Positions 63,997 to 64,000 of a DNA stretch of 64,000 nt are shown here, one piece after another. The notes beneath the pieces were generated by a model. The model saw only the letters and a program-made list of their open reading frames with translations. It did not search any database and was not told the origin of the DNA. The DNA comes from Mycolicibacterium fluoranthenivorans (GTDB lineage: Bacteria; Actinomycetota; Actinomycetes; Mycobacteriales; Mycobacteriaceae), in contig NZ_JAANOW010000001.1 in NCBI RefSeq assembly GCF_011758805.1, positions 2,852,001 to 2,916,000 on the forward strand, in the 5' to 3' direction. Numbering within the stretch: the stretch's first letter is position 1; every line of letters begins with the position of its first letter. The translations under genes and the position numbers were made by a program.

Positions 63997-64000
63997 GTGG
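63997..64000 (+). CDS. mihF: Putative start of integration host factor gene mihF (cut by window edge)
   Basis: Only GTGG is inside the window. It is preceded by CGGAGG at a normal distance, and mihF follows pyrF (directly or after PE/PPE genes) in mycobacteria, beginning with a GTG codon. The call depends on that context, not on visible protein sequence. Confidence 0.4.

Overview
The window is high-GC actinobacterial DNA, almost certainly from a rapid-growing Mycobacterium (Mycolicibacterium). Gene content and order follow, from memory, the M. tuberculosis blocks Rv2578c, Rv2575-Rv2574, aspS (Rv2572c), Rv2569c-Rv2566, Rv2559c-Rv2557, alaS to nusB (Rv2555c-Rv2532c), and then pyrR to pyrF (Rv1379-Rv1385). 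The last two blocks are adjacent here but far apart in M. tuberculosis; I recall the adjacent order in fast growers such as M. smegmatis. Many genes start with GTG, many stop/start codons overlap, and several genes have a TANNNT box 6-8 nt before the start codon, as expected for mycobacterial leaderless transcripts. Several orthology statements rest on remembered sequences, not on a search.

Layout. 1-2336 (-): urea ABC transporter urtA, urtB and the start of urtC. 2560-5184 (+): an MmpS-like secreted protein, a methyltransferase, and a radical SAM protein with a perfect mycobacterial LexA/SOS box at its start. 5181-11260: an accessory lipid/acetoin segment with a pair of acyl-CoA dehydrogenases (-), then a divergent thioesterase, acetolactate synthase and acetolactate decarboxylase (+). 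11273-16640: DinB-like protein and zinc metallopeptidase (-), carboxylesterase (+), SRPBCC protein (-), aspS (+). 16633-21948: F420-type flavin/deazaflavin reductase, a frameshifted acyltransferase-like pseudogene, a thiolase, an HxlR regulator and an intact copy of the acyltransferase-like gene. 21978-30831: a DUF389 membrane protein followed by a tightly packed transglutaminase / ATP-grasp + alpha-E / transglutaminase / zinc-peptidase operon. 30812-32318 (-): an NAD(P)-dependent reductase and its MerR regulator. 32442-34643: DUF3097 protein and rarA. 34652-35275 (-): a duplicated-domain protein. 35455-44170: alaS-ruvX-mltG-aroE-prepilin peptidase-aroC-aroK-aroB. 44167-44706 (-): membrane protein. 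44740-47468: pepQ-efp-nusB-hypothetical. 47583-54833: accessory genes (13E12-type HNH protein, FAD monooxygenase, serine hydrolase, small protein, 2-oxo acid decarboxylase, MFS transporter). 54902-63558: the de novo pyrimidine operon pyrR-pyrB-pyrC-(PH-like protein)-carA-carB-pyrF with a PyrR-binding RNA motif in its leader. The last bases are the probable start of mihF.

How the parts work together. The alaS-nusB block is a housekeeping stretch: translation (alaS, efp), peptidoglycan chain termination (mltG), shikimate pathway (aroE, aroC, aroK, aroB, but no aroD/aroQ here) and transcription antitermination (nusB). The pyr block encodes the steps from bicarbonate to UMP apart from dihydroorotate dehydrogenase and orotate phosphoribosyltransferase. 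The least understood module is the transglutaminase/ATP-grasp/alpha-E/peptidase operon, which by family logic would make and trim a peptide or amide-linked product. No CRISPR array, insertion sequence, prophage, tRNA or rRNA gene was seen.
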